Below are positions 23,676-32,244 of a stretch of 64,000 nucleotides of DNA, in pieces; the first letter of the stretch is position 1, and each line of letters opens with the position of its first letter. The position numbers and the translations under genes were made by a program. The stretch is from positions 1,178,001 to 1,242,000 of the forward strand of contig CAVVUF010000001.1 of NCBI GenBank assembly GCA_963751425.1, in the 5' to 3' direction. This DNA is from CAVVUF01 sp963751425 (lineage in GTDB: Bacteria > Chloroflexota > Anaerolineae > Anaerolineales > UBA4823). The notes under the pieces were generated by a model, which saw only the letters and a list, made by a program, of their open reading frames with translations, searched no databases and was not told the DNA's origin.

Positions 23676-24331
23676 AACTCCTATGCTTAGTTTTTACGCC
23701 AAACTGCTCAACTTACTACCTAGCTTATCAGGCACTGTCTACCCGAATGTAAAGTTTACCAGGAGAAGGAGTATTGTGCAGCTTATCGAGTGTCTCATTA
23801 CCGAGATGCACACCGAGTGGAATGAACCTTGTCTACTCCAAGGAGCAAGATACACCAGGGGGTTTCCTTATCCCCTTGGTTAGGAATGCAATTAAACGGC
23901 TACATCAACTTATTTGGTAAGCTGCGCGTCTCTTGATGCGTCTCCTCAATGGCTTCTGCATATTCAATCGAGCCTCGGGCTTAATTCCTCACCCAGCAAT
24001 ACTGCTCCTCTAGCATGAGGAGCGTCACCATGTTCTTGCCGCGGATGACGGTCTTGCAGATGGGTACAATCCGCGATAGGTGCGGGGAGGTACTTATAGC
24101 GGTCTCAGGCCATAGGGCGGCGTATCGCCCAGTGTTCTAGCTACAGGCGGTTAGGTTTCGATGTCGAAAGGCTAGAATGTTATACTTGTAATTAGAAATG
24201 TAATGAGTAGGCAGAAAGAACAACAAACCGGATCAAATAATAAGGTTCCTGATTTCGATGGATATATGGGTGAGGTCAATTTACTTATATATTGGCCCGC
24301 TGGGAGATAACCTTACTATAGGAATGGCAAA
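23676..24331. other. region without confident gene after BREX
   Basis: A short plus-strand frame at 23683-23883 (MLSFYAKLLNLLPSLSGT) looks like the head of a transposase-type protein but stops early. On the minus strand, pieces near 24060-23900 (ICKTVIRGKNMVTLLMLEEQ) look coding but are broken by stops. It is probably a decayed mobile element; no family could be assigned. Confidence 0.3.
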
Positions 24332-24334
24332 GTG

Positions 24335-25354
24335 ATGAAACTTGAAGTTCGTTCCTCACCTAACTTGGACCTGCTGTGCTTGATGAATGTGCTTACGGGC
24401 GATCCGTGGTATATCTCATACCATGAACAGGCTTTCCAACACTTTGGCAAAACCTTGTCTTTTGCATCCAGGCTATGCCTGAAGATGGTGACAACGGTTA
24501 GCCATAGCAATATGATCAGTGCATGGGCAACCTGGATAGTTTCGACTGTGCCCGATTTCGAGTCGGGCAAAATGTCGGACTTGTTGAAAGACACAAAAAC
24601 TTTGCAGCGATGCCTTTCCCAACATGATCCAATGGAAAGCAAATGGAAAGCGTGGCTTCGGACGGCGATAGGGCTGAAACTGATAGCAGTTGTGGTGCGG
24701 GAAGTTGAAATGCATGATTTCGGGGATTACTGGCAAAAGCAATATTTACCCAAGATTCAGGTGCGAAAAGAAGAATTGTCCCGCTGGCTGATCCAGTATG
24801 AACTCGATAATGAAATAGAATCCATGTTGGGGTTAGGTCGGGCGCCTGAGAGCATAACCCTTTACTTGTGTGGGCTTACCGAACCGCATGGGATCAGAAT
24901 CAGCGGCCTACGCTTCATTACGGGTGTAAGTAATTCGAATGAGGTCGTATTTGGCAATCTCATTCACGAGATGTTTCACCCGCCGTATGATCGCCAGCAT
25001 CTTCAAAAGGACGGGAGCGTGCTTGAGAATGACCCCCTGGTCAAAGAATCCTTCCGCACGAAGAAACCCCAATATGGGTATCCAACGATGTTTGGCTTTA
25101 TCGAAGAGAACATTGTTGAAGCAATGGCGGTATTCGTTGCCGTCAAGCTAGGTTTAGAGAAAGACCCGATGAGCTATTTTGCCAATCATGATGAGGGATC
25201 ACACAAGTTGTCAGTTGTTCTATTTCGAGCCTTCAAACAACATCCGAAGCCGTACGAGCAGAGTTTTGAGAAGTATTTTCAAGAACTGCTGCGCACACTG
25301 CCTGTTGGATCGTTGGATGTCCTTTATCAAGCGATCCAACAAGAAGGCTTGTAG
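24335..25354 (+). CDS. HExxH-containing putative metalloprotease
   Basis: 339 residues, uninterrupted. A zinc-protease signature HEMFH lies near residue 216 within FGNLIHEMFHPPYD. FIEENIVEAMAVFVAVKLG follows about 45 residues later and could give the third (Glu) ligand, as in gluzincins. A GTG at 24332 directly precedes the ATG. No signal peptide or membrane segment is visible, so a cytoplasmic peptidase is likely. An attC-like site starts 15 bases after the stop, so the gene may be an integron cassette. The family was not recognised by name. Confidence 0.6.
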   Translation: MKLEVRSSPNLDLLCLMNVLTGDPWYISYHEQAFQHFGKTLSFASRLCLKMVTTVSHSNMISAWATWIVSTVPDFESGKMSDLLKDTKTLQRCLSQHDPMESKWKAWLRTAIGLKLIAVVVREVEMHDFGDYWQKQYLPKIQVRKEELSRWLIQYELDNEIESMLGLGRAPESITLYLCGLTEPHGIRISGLRFITGVSNSNEVVFGNLIHEMFHPPYDRQHLQKDGSVLENDPLVKESFRTKKPQYGYPTMFGFIEENIVEAMAVFVAVKLGLEKDPMSYFANHDEGSHKLSVVLFRAFKQHPKPYEQSFEKYFQELLRTLPVGSLDVLYQAIQQEGL

Positions 25355-25368
25355 TCTTTGCTGTAACG

Positions 25369-25463
25369 GCCCAACATTCGCTTTCAGGCCGACTGCCTAT
25401 GAGGCATATGTGCCGGGCTTCGGTATCGGCTCTTTCCGCAACACCATTCGTTAATCGTTAGGC
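25369..25463 (+). other. attC-like integron recombination site
   Basis: Begins with GCCCAAC (fits RYYYAAC) and ends with GTTAGGC (fits GTTRRRY), 95 bases apart, just downstream of a gene stop. The inner sequence is GC-rich with scattered inverted complementarity such as GGCATATGTGCC. Similar sites follow the next two genes. Weakest fold of the three. Confidence 0.4.
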
Positions 25464-25478
25464 GCCTCGTTAATGGTC

Positions 25479-25491
25479 GGGGGGGGGGGGG
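25479..25491. repeat. G13 homopolymer
   Basis: Thirteen consecutive G residues 30 bases before the methyltransferase start. It could be a slippage-prone regulatory tract or a sequencing artefact. Confidence 0.9.
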
Positions 25492-25520
25492 TTAGCTTAT
25501 CATGAGAGGCACATTCATGA

Positions 25521-26184
25521 GTGTTCAAAGGATTTAATGAAGTGGAATCTTCTAACCTAAATGAATATGTGAAACCAAGTCATGCGTTGGCTTATTTGGC
25601 AAGAGCCGACCATATTCCCCATCGTGCTGAAGGCGAAGCTATCGTGTTGGAGCTATTGCCTCCTCACGTTCGCCGTATCTTGGATTTGGGCTGCGGCGAT
25701 GGGCGTTTACTGGCTTTCGCAAAATTGTCTAAGCCGCAGGCCTACGGTGTTGCCCTAGACTTCTCCCCAACGATGCTAACCGCAGCTCGCGAGCGCTTTG
25801 CCCAAGATCCCACCGTTTCGGTCATTGAACACAATCTGAATGAGCCTTTACCCGATATAGGTGTATTTGATGTAATTTTATCGAGCTTTGCGATTCATCA
25901 TCTCAATGACAAACGCAAGTTTGCGCTTTATCAGGAAATCTATGCACACCTTGAACCGGCGAGAGTTTTTTGTAATCTTGAGCACGTGGCCTCTCCGACT
26001 TTTAATACTCCATGAAGATTTTTATCGGGCATTGGGTATGAGTGTTGCAGAAGAAGACCCATCCAATCAATGTGTCGGTATGGAAATCCAACTCGACTGG
26101 CTTCGCCAAATCGGATTTAAACAGGTAGATTGTTTTTGGAAGTGGCGAGAATTGGCCTTGCTAGCTGGAGTGAAGCAAGAGTAA
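25521..26184 (+). CDS. class I SAM-dependent methyltransferase, frameshifted
   Basis: About 220 residues. Motif I is ILDLGCGDGRLLAFA near residue 53. Post-motif residues GVALDFSPTML and the FDVILSSFAIHHL strand follow, all typical of small-molecule methyltransferases. One base shift near 26000 separates the first part (ends in VASPTF) from LHEDFYRALGMSVAEEDP and the C-terminus. It starts at GTG 25521, or at ATG 25517 if a further indel exists. It lies between two attC-like sites and could be a cassette gene. Substrate unknown. Confidence 0.75.
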
Positions 26185-26459
26185 CTTGTTTCTAAATAAA
26201 ACCCACTGGCGCCCATTGATGTATTGTAGTGTCAAGAGGTAATCTGAGCCTGGTTTGCCAGGCTTGGATATTACAACCCACCTCCTACTCCGGACTGATT
26301 GATAATCACTAGGAAGAAGGAAACATTGGCATACCATCTTCACCTCAGTGGATGATCGTTGTGTCATCCGCGCACTTCGCTCGTTTTACCAGAAATGGCG
26401 CGACAATAGAGGTGAACATTTTTTCTCTGGCAGCCGAGCTTGTCCATTCTAAAAACTTA
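26185..26459. other. unassigned sequence inside putative cassette
   Basis: No confident gene. A plus-strand stretch near 26325-26450 (HTIFTSVDDRCVIRALRSF) looks coding but has no start. A small hairpin GCCTGG-TTTG-CCAGGC lies near 26247. Confidence 0.3.
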
Positions 26460-26545
26460 GTTCAACCCGGACAGATGAGGCGGCGTAATGTGCCGAAGTT
26501 TGGACTTTCGCCCTTTCCGCCACATCAAACCTTAAAACGTTAGGC
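26460..26545 (+). other. attC-like integron recombination site
   Basis: GTTCAAC (RYYYAAC) and GTTAGGC (GTTRRRY) 86 bases apart. Inner arms ATGAGGCGG and CCGCCACAT pair except for one unpaired A on each side, resembling the extrahelical bases of attC folds. Additional GTTAGG cores at about 26589 and 26626 may be remnants of earlier recombination. Confidence 0.5.
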
Positions 26546-26645
26546 CACCAAACACAACCAAGATGCAGAAGAAATGGCGACCTTGCCGTTAGGTGATCGT
26601 AGTACTTGAAAACGATCTCAAACTAATTGTTAGGAGTTCTTTCTC

Positions 26646-27386
26646 ATGAAACCACAGCCTGTTTCAGAACAAGATATACAACCGCATTCTATTTGGCAAT
26701 CAATCATATTGCATTTATTACCGGGTGTATTGCTCCTCGTTTTCTTTGTCATGGCTGTACCCTTTGTTGAATACTTGGGTCTTCCCCTCCGCTTTGCAGC
26801 CATGCTGGGCGTATTCCTGGTTCTTATCCCATTCGAACTGGGAGTCCTGTTCTATGAGGGAAAGAAACGAAATGGCAGGTTCTCGCTAAGAGGGGTCGTT
26901 GTTTATCGAGAAAGGATCCCCCTGTGGCAATATTTTCTCTGGGTTCCCCTGCTTGTCGTTTGGTCCAGTATTTGGGCTTTACTATTATCCCCATTTGGAG
27001 ATTTCCTTATCAAAACGGTGTTCTCCTGGCTACCCGCCTGGTTTATTTATTCGGACAACAGCGGAACATCAAGGATCATCCTGGTTGTAATGGTGACAGT
27101 ATATGGAATTGCGAATGTTTCGGCGGCCATAGTGGAGGAACTCTATTTCCGCGGGTATCTAATGCCGAGACTCTCTCGCTTAAAAGGTTGGGCGCCGTTG
27201 GTCAATACTGTGCTTTTTGCGTTGCAGCATTTCCTTACACCCTGGCAGCAGCCTTTCATAATACTGGGAGTGCTTCCACAGGCATATCTCGTTTCTAAAA
27301 AGCGCAACATCTATCTGGGCATCCTGGCCCATAGCATACTTAATCTGCTATCAACGATATTATTGATCATGTCGGTTTTTGGTTGA
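26646..27386 (+). CDS. CPBP-family intramembrane metalloprotease
   Basis: 246 residues with several membrane-spanning segments. The Abi/CPBP (Rce1-like) motifs are present in order: EELYFRGYLMPRL near residue 160, LFALQHFLTPW near 185 and LAHSILNLL near 225. Members cleave peptides in the membrane; in bacteria some serve in bacteriocin self-immunity. The start ATG is preceded by GTTAGGAG. It is followed nine bases after its stop by the best attC-like site of the window, so it is likely a cassette gene. Confidence 0.85.
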   Translation: MKPQPVSEQDIQPHSIWQSIILHLLPGVLLLVFFVMAVPFVEYLGLPLRFAAMLGVFLVLIPFELGVLFYEGKKRNGRFSLRGVVVYRERIPLWQYFLWVPLLVVWSSIWALLLSPFGDFLIKTVFSWLPAWFIYSDNSGTSRIILVVMVTVYGIANVSAAIVEELYFRGYLMPRLSRLKGWAPLVNTVLFALQHFLTPWQQPFIILGVLPQAYLVSKKRNIYLGILAHSILNLLSTILLIMSVFG

Positions 27387-27394
27387 TAGGAGGT

Positions 27395-27464
27395 GGCCTA
27401 ACACCGGCTCCATCTGACCGCCTTCGGGGCGGGTACGCGGCGGCAGGCGAGCCAAACCGTTAAG
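27395..27464 (+). other. attC-like integron recombination site
   Basis: 70 bases bounded by GCCTAAC and GTTAAGC, which are complementary except at one base. Inner stems are GGCTC/GAGCC and GACCGCC/GGCGGGT around TTCG. Size, core sites and fold agree with a short attC. The orientation places it just behind the CPBP gene, as expected for a cassette. Confidence 0.6.
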
Positions 27465-27567
27465 CCGATTGCATAAAGGACAGAATACATAATTACGAAT
27501 TAGGACAGGCGAGCTCTAAAGTATATCCGTAAGGATAAAATACCTTAAACACCAAGGATGAGCGAAT

Positions 27568-28335
27568 GTGAAAATCTTCAAAGATGCCAATAAGGATAAA
27601 GGGACACCGATCCTTTTGCCCGATACAAAAAGGACCTGGATCGCTTGCTTTGTTTTAGGAGCTGTGTTTTGGATCATTGGGTTGATTTTATGGGCACAGG
27701 GGGGGATTTATGAAGCGGTCTTATTCTATTACAACCCAATGCGAATCGCGATGAATCCAATTGTCGTCTTGTCGAAATGGCTCTCATCCAATGGCATGGC
27801 TGCCATCACGTTCCTCTTTGTGGTTTATCTGCTCGTTTCTAAAAAGCTCAAATCTTTCGATGCACCCTTGACGGTGTATTTCTATACGATATGCTCGTTT
27901 GGATTGAGTGGGATCGCAGGTGATCTATTGAAAGAGGTTTTTGCGCGTCCGAGGCCAGCAGCCACATACGGTAGTGAAATCCTGGCATTGAGTCAATTAT
28001 TAACACCTGCGATTCCATCCGGGCATGCCACCAAGAGCATTGCTTTGGTCCTGCCATTCATCTTGTTGGTAAGTCATTCGAAAAATCTTCACAAGGGGGG
28101 TAAAATCGTGATCGGATTGATAGCAGGCGGTGTTTGTTTCAGCCGGATTGTACTCGGTGCTCATTATGTAAGTGATGTCCTGGCTGGGATCGGGATGGCT
28201 TTGATAGGGTTACCACTTTCCATGATGTTTGCCAACAAGCTTTTACGCAAAATGAAACAGGAACAACTACCAAAACTATCCTATATATGGGGCTTCCTGT
28301 TGATGTTCTTGACGTGGGTATTTATGGCTCTCTAG
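27568..28335 (+). CDS. PAP2-superfamily membrane phosphatase
   Basis: 255 residues with about six membrane segments. The three phosphatase motifs are complete: KEVFARPRP, IPSGHAT and SRIVLGAHYVSD. It probably dephosphorylates a lipid or polyprenyl phosphate at the membrane (PAP2/undecaprenyl-diphosphatase type). Starts at GTG or ATG near 27568 with AAGGATGAG upstream. No attC-like site follows it, so it is not clearly part of the cassette row. Confidence 0.85.
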   Translation: MKIFKDANKDKGTPILLPDTKRTWIACFVLGAVFWIIGLILWAQGGIYEAVLFYYNPMRIAMNPIVVLSKWLSSNGMAAITFLFVVYLLVSKKLKSFDAPLTVYFYTICSFGLSGIAGDLLKEVFARPRPAATYGSEILALSQLLTPAIPSGHATKSIALVLPFILLVSHSKNLHKGGKIVIGLIAGGVCFSRIVLGAHYVSDVLAGIGMALIGLPLSMMFANKLLRKMKQEQLPKLSYIWGFLLMFLTWVFMAL

Positions 28336-28464
28336 ATCGCTCGGAAGAAAGAACAAAAAAACAGTAACCAACCCACCCCCGCGAAAGCTGACCTGTTCCA
28401 CAGCGAAGTCAGTCGCGTAAAGAGCCAGCTTTAGAACCGAATGAGGGGTTTCCAAAGCTATGTC

Positions 28465-29271
28465 TCACCATGCGCAGTAACCGCCATCGATTACCAGATC
28501 GCTGCCGGTCACGAAATCCGAGACTTCAGAAGCCAGGTAAACAACCGCGCCTTGCAGATCCGTAACTTCGGCCAGACGCCCGGCTGGGGTGAGGGACAGC
28601 CAGTGCGGCATCATCTCTTTGCCTTGGGGGGACTGGAGCAGATCATCCACCAGGGGGGTACGGGTATAGCCAGGGCTGATACTATTAACTCTGATCCCGC
28701 GTGAGGCCCATTCAGCCGCCAGGCTACGAGTTAAATGCAGAACACCTGCTTTGGAGATGTTATAAACCGATTGATTTTGGGGTCTGTTGACGATATGACC
28801 CGACATCGAGGCAGTATTGATAATTTTCCCATAACCAGCTTTCAGCATCACCTGAGCCTCGGCTTGGGCGCATAAAAAGACGCCTTTGAGATTGACTTCC
28901 ATCATCTGGGACCATTCGTTTTCCGTTTCGGTTTCAGCGGATATCCAAGCGCCAATTCCAGCATTATTTACGCCGATCGTCAGATGACCCCACTGTTCTA
29001 ACACAGCAGTGATCATCTTGTGAACTTGGTTGGCCTGTCGCACATCCGCTTCGATTGCTAGTGCATCGATTCCCTTGGCCTTCAATTCCGCGGCAACGTG
29101 CTCGGCCCTGGGAAAAATGATGTCATCTACGGCTACAGCTGCCCCAGCTTCTCCCAGGGCATGCGCAAAAGCGCGCCCAATTCCTTGCCCACCCCCGGTA
29201 ACCAAGGCTACCCGGCCATCCAGGCGGAAACGATCCAGGATGGGTTTCGATTGTATAACCTTGTCGGACAT
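28465..29271 (-). CDS. short-chain dehydrogenase/reductase (SDR)
   Basis: About 268 residues, intact classical SDR. Cofactor motif is TGGGQGIG near residue 24, then NNAG, catalytic Ser in NTASMSG, and YNISK (YxxxK). It ends with FVTGSDLVIDGGYCAW. VDD after strand 2 suggests NAD(H) over NADP(H) (inference). Chosen start is the ATG at 29271 (MSDKVIQ) because AAGGAG lies seven bases upstream; an ATG six bases earlier is also possible. Likely a sugar or polyol dehydrogenase. Stands alone. Confidence 0.88.
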   Translation of the reverse strand: MSDKVIQSKPILDRFRLDGRVALVTGGGQGIGRAFAHALGEAGAAVAVDDIIFPRAEHVAAELKAKGIDALAIEADVRQANQVHKMITAVLEQWGHLTIGVNNAGIGAWISAETETENEWSQMMEVNLKGVFLCAQAEAQVMLKAGYGKIINTASMSGHIVNRPQNQSVYNISKAGVLHLTRSLAAEWASRGIRVNSISPGYTRTPLVDDLLQSPQGKEMMPHWLSLTPAGRLAEVTDLQGAVVYLASEVSDFVTGSDLVIDGGYCAW

Positions 29272-29392
29272 AATCATTCTCCTTCGTTCCACTGAAAAGT
29301 TGCGAGGATGGACAGGGTGGAATTTTGTCGCCCATGAAAGTATAGCATTGATATTCTCAGAGAGCCAAAGAGCTATTTTGTGTTGCTGACAG

Positions 29393-30081
29393 ACGTGTAA
29401 AACAATCCAACCCTAAAACAGGACGCTCATTCCTCTCCCATTTTCTCCTGCCCCCGGAATCCAGATCTAAAAAATAAGTTAGGAAAAGTCAGGAAAATTG
29501 GATATACTCGGGAAGGACAGGTGAAAAATGCCAAAGCAAACCTTTATAACCGAACACATTTTCAGCAAGCTACATTAAGCTGAGGTTCTTCGCAGCCAAG
29601 GTTAGCCTCCCGCATCAACACCGCTCTCAAGGTCATCCAGGATATAGACGCAAGCATGACAATGGCTGATGGTATGAAGGTGTTCAAAACTCCTACACAG
29701 GATGAACCTACTCCCACGCAGCAGTTTCATCTTCTCCTGTGCTCTCATAAGAGTCAAGTCAGCTAATTCATTAAGGTATGACTACTTGTGACCTGCCCCC
29801 AAGAATATATACCACCCCAAAACCTGGCGCGGACACAGCCTCTGGTGATTGGACGCGGATTGCGCAAGCAGTTTTTCTAAATTATCCATGCTCTAACGAA
29901 AACTCAGCGACTTCCTTTTCTACCTGATCTTCCCATTCAACTTCTTCTTTCAGTTTTTCATTGTACCATTTCTCAAATTGGTATTTACAATATAATACCG
30001 ATTGTTTTCACTGAGCCCCTTATACTACCTATGCAACACGGGGCAAAGTAACTTGATGCAAGCGGATTAGATGAAAATGAA
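29393..30081. other. intergenic stretch with gene fragments
   Basis: Apart from the HTH remnant at 29605, a minus-strand piece near 30000-29890 (EKWYNEKLKEEVEWEDQ) looks coding but has no clear start. No complete gene seen. Confidence 0.35.
29605..29700 (+). pseudogene. remnant of terminase-small-subunit-like HTH gene
   Basis: Reads ASRINTALKVIQDIDASMT, matching the start of the 38299 gene (ASRINTALQVIQHMNAGKS) at both DNA and protein level, then degenerates. It has no start codon, so this is a fragment of the same gene family. Confidence 0.5.
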
Positions 30082-30111
30082 GGGCTGTCCGAAGAATGAC
30101 AGTCCTTTTTT
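30082..30111 (+). terminator. Rho-independent terminator-like hairpin
   Basis: GGGCTGTC / GACAGTCC (one G-U pair) with an 8-base loop, followed by six T. No intact gene lies directly upstream. Confidence 0.6.
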
Positions 30112-30168
30112 CATGCCCCGTCCGGTGGGATTTTTTTGAGGGATGCAACGGCGCTTTTTCGGTGGATC

Positions 30169-31397
30169 CTAGTAGTCTGTCAAACCTGAAACTTTGGATA
30201 CAGACTTTTTAACTTTGTACGAGCATCGGCAGTCGTGAACTGCCAGTGAACCTTAATAACTTCAGAGTTTCGTTGATCTTCCCAGGCTTTCACCTCCTGG
30301 ATCAAGGTTTCCTTGTCTGGAATACGGCGATCCAAACACTGGCGAGCCAAAGCAGACAGTTCAATCTCTGCCATGTTGAGCCAACTTCCATGTTTTGGCG
30401 TGTAGTGCAACTCAAATCGCTCTACCAAACGTCTGGCTTCTTGCGGTTCAAAGGCCAGATAAAAAGCTGCCAGCACATGGGTGTTGAGATTATCGAGAAC
30501 GACCACGATTTTCTCGGCGTCTGGGTATAGCTCATCGGACACGATCCGCATCACTTCCGCCCATTCAATTCGTCGGCGTTGATCGGTAATTTCGATATGT
30601 CGTTTTCCAGCCAGCGGCTCAAAGAGCATGAACAAATCTGCTACGCCGCCACGCTTGTACTCGTAATCCAAGCGTTCTGGCTTGCCTGGCAGCATGGGCA
30701 GCGGATCCCGCGTATCCATCAAAAGCTGTTTGGGCATTTCATCCATGCACACCAGCGGACGTTTGGGATCATACGGCCGTTTGTACACTTCCAAAACGTC
30801 TTCCATGTTGCACACAAAAGCGGCATCTGCTTTCGGTGGGATGCACCACTGCTCTTTCAGCCACGGCTTGAGTTCATTTTTTTGAGCGTGGTGCGGATGG
30901 TCTCATGGGAAACGCTATCCACATGTCCCAAACGGACGAGCCGATCCCTCAGCAGGCGCAGGGTCCAGACCTTTCTGCCTTCCGGCGGAGCACTGCACGC
31001 CAGTGCAATCAAATGCGCTTCCGCTTCGCCATCCAAAGCGTGTTGGTACTCTCGATCTGGCTTCTTCCGGGATAGGGTTGCCTCCAATCCTTTTTCAACG
31101 AAACTCTTGCGAACCTTCATCACCGTCACTGGGGTGACATTGTATGCGGCGCAGATTTGCTCGTATTTCCATTTCGGTCCGCCTGGCTGCTGTCCGACTT
31201 GAGCAAAATGTGCGCTCGGGTAACGGTTCGTGCTGGTGCTATTCCAGAGGAGGTTAGTTTTTCAAGGTGCTGTCGTTCTTCGTTCGTCAATTCAATAATG
31301 TATTTCTGGTTCATAATCCTTGCCTTCCTGTTGTGGTTTCCCACTCAGATAGCAAGTGTCGTGCCATTTATCAATTTCAGCTTTGACAATCTACTAG
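30169..31397 (-). mobile_element. IS630-family insertion sequence
   Basis: About 1.23 kb bounded by imperfect inverted repeats. The left end reads CTAGTAGTCTGTCAAACCTG; the right end, reverse-complemented, reads CTAGTAGATTGTCAAAGCTG, with further similarity inward. Both ends contain the TA expected of IS630 targets. It contains one transposase gene in three frames. Confidence 0.75.
30180..31314 (-). CDS. IS630-family transposase, in three frames
   Basis: About 378 residues. The N-terminal HTH part begins MNQKYIIELTNEERQHLEKL. The middle is VTVMKVRKSFVEKGLEATL and the catalytic domain has LVCMDEMPKQ (first Asp), VVLDNLNTH (second Asp) and GSWLNMAEIE (Glu). One shift lies near 31175 and a second lies exactly at a run of seven A (minus strand, 30877-30883), where the frame changes from LKKM to KKNELKPWLKEQW. 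The A7 run may be a programmed slippage site, as some IS transposases use; the first shift has no such signal. Confidence 0.85.
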
Positions 31398-31507
31398 TTT
31401 CCATCTCGACAATCGTGATTATCTTTTTTTATTCACTGGTTGGTTTATTAATCGCGAAGTTTTATCCTTATCAACTGAAGCAAGTGAGAAACGTACAGAT
31501 TATATAA
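31398..31507 (+). pseudogene. C-terminal fragment of a membrane protein next to IS630
   Basis: The frame beyond the right IS end reads VSISTIVIIFFYSLVGLLIA then KFYPYQLKQ and stop: one membrane segment with a basic tail. The front half is not visible on the other side of the IS, so this is a tentative remnant. Confidence 0.3.
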
Positions 31508-31739
31508 TCTTTTTTTGTTTGTGTCGATACTTAAATTTATATTCTCAATGTATAGCAATTGTGTTTAAGAACACACCATACTGCTGTCGACTTTACAAAT
31601 AATTAACCTATTTATGATCTCCTGTGGGTATCTTCGAGTATCCGCCTATTGTTTATCAGCATAGACCTAAGTCGCGTTCTGAACTTTAGAAACCGGTGTT
31701 GGGCCAACCCCTGTACTTATAGGGTTGGGGTTAGTTGAT
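31508..31739. other. AT-rich stretch, no gene seen
   Basis: No reading frame supported. A weak hairpin CCAACCCC...GGGGTTGG lies near 31713-31734. Confidence 0.4.
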
Positions 31740-31992
31740 GGGTAATACCGAGAACTTCATCCGCCAGGCTCTTCAGCCCAAATGCGTTGAACCGCTTCAG
31801 TCGTCGATAAATGGTGGCCGCAGTTCGATCTTACTTCTTGCCAATGTCCACTGCTTTCTCACCATGATGGGCTAACTAGATGGTTTTCGCTCGTTCCACT
31901 TCGATTGCGGGTGCGCTTTGAGACTTGATCAGTTTTTCGACAGTTTCACACTCCTCTTCGGTCAGAGGTCGCAGTTCAATCTTTGTCGGCAT
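31740..31992 (-). pseudogene. transposase N-terminal HTH remnant
   Basis: Begins MPTKIELRPLTEEECETVEKL and continues with AATIYRRLKRFNAFGLKSLADE, interrupted by two in-frame stop codons. Resembles the HTH head of IS630-type transposases. No catalytic part follows. Confidence 0.6.
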
Positions 31993-32244
31993 GTTTCCTC
32001 CGACCGATATTATAATCATTTGCGAGATGGACTACTTAGTGATAATTCTATGCCTCATAGGTGGTTTGTTGATATTGGGCATATTTCTTTGGACGCGAAG
32101 GAGAAAGGGATAATTTTTTATGCGGTATCAGGCATACATGAACTACTAATTATGAATAAAGATCAACGTGATCAATACAGGGATGACTTATACAATAAAT
32201 ATTTCGATGGGGCAGACCGCGACGTATATCTGTTACGCTGGGCG

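Noticed and set aside
24148..24154. Fourth attC core (GTTAGGT) before the HExxH gene
   Set aside because: No matching RYYYAAC partner at a suitable distance.
31157..31507. Plus-strand gene across the IS630 right half
   Set aside because: Its first half is the reverse of the transposase; only the part beyond the IS end may be a real fragment.
32027..32113. 28-residue membrane peptide (MDYLVIILCLIGG)
   Set aside because: No ribosome site and no conserved neighbours; hydrophobic composition alone is not enough.
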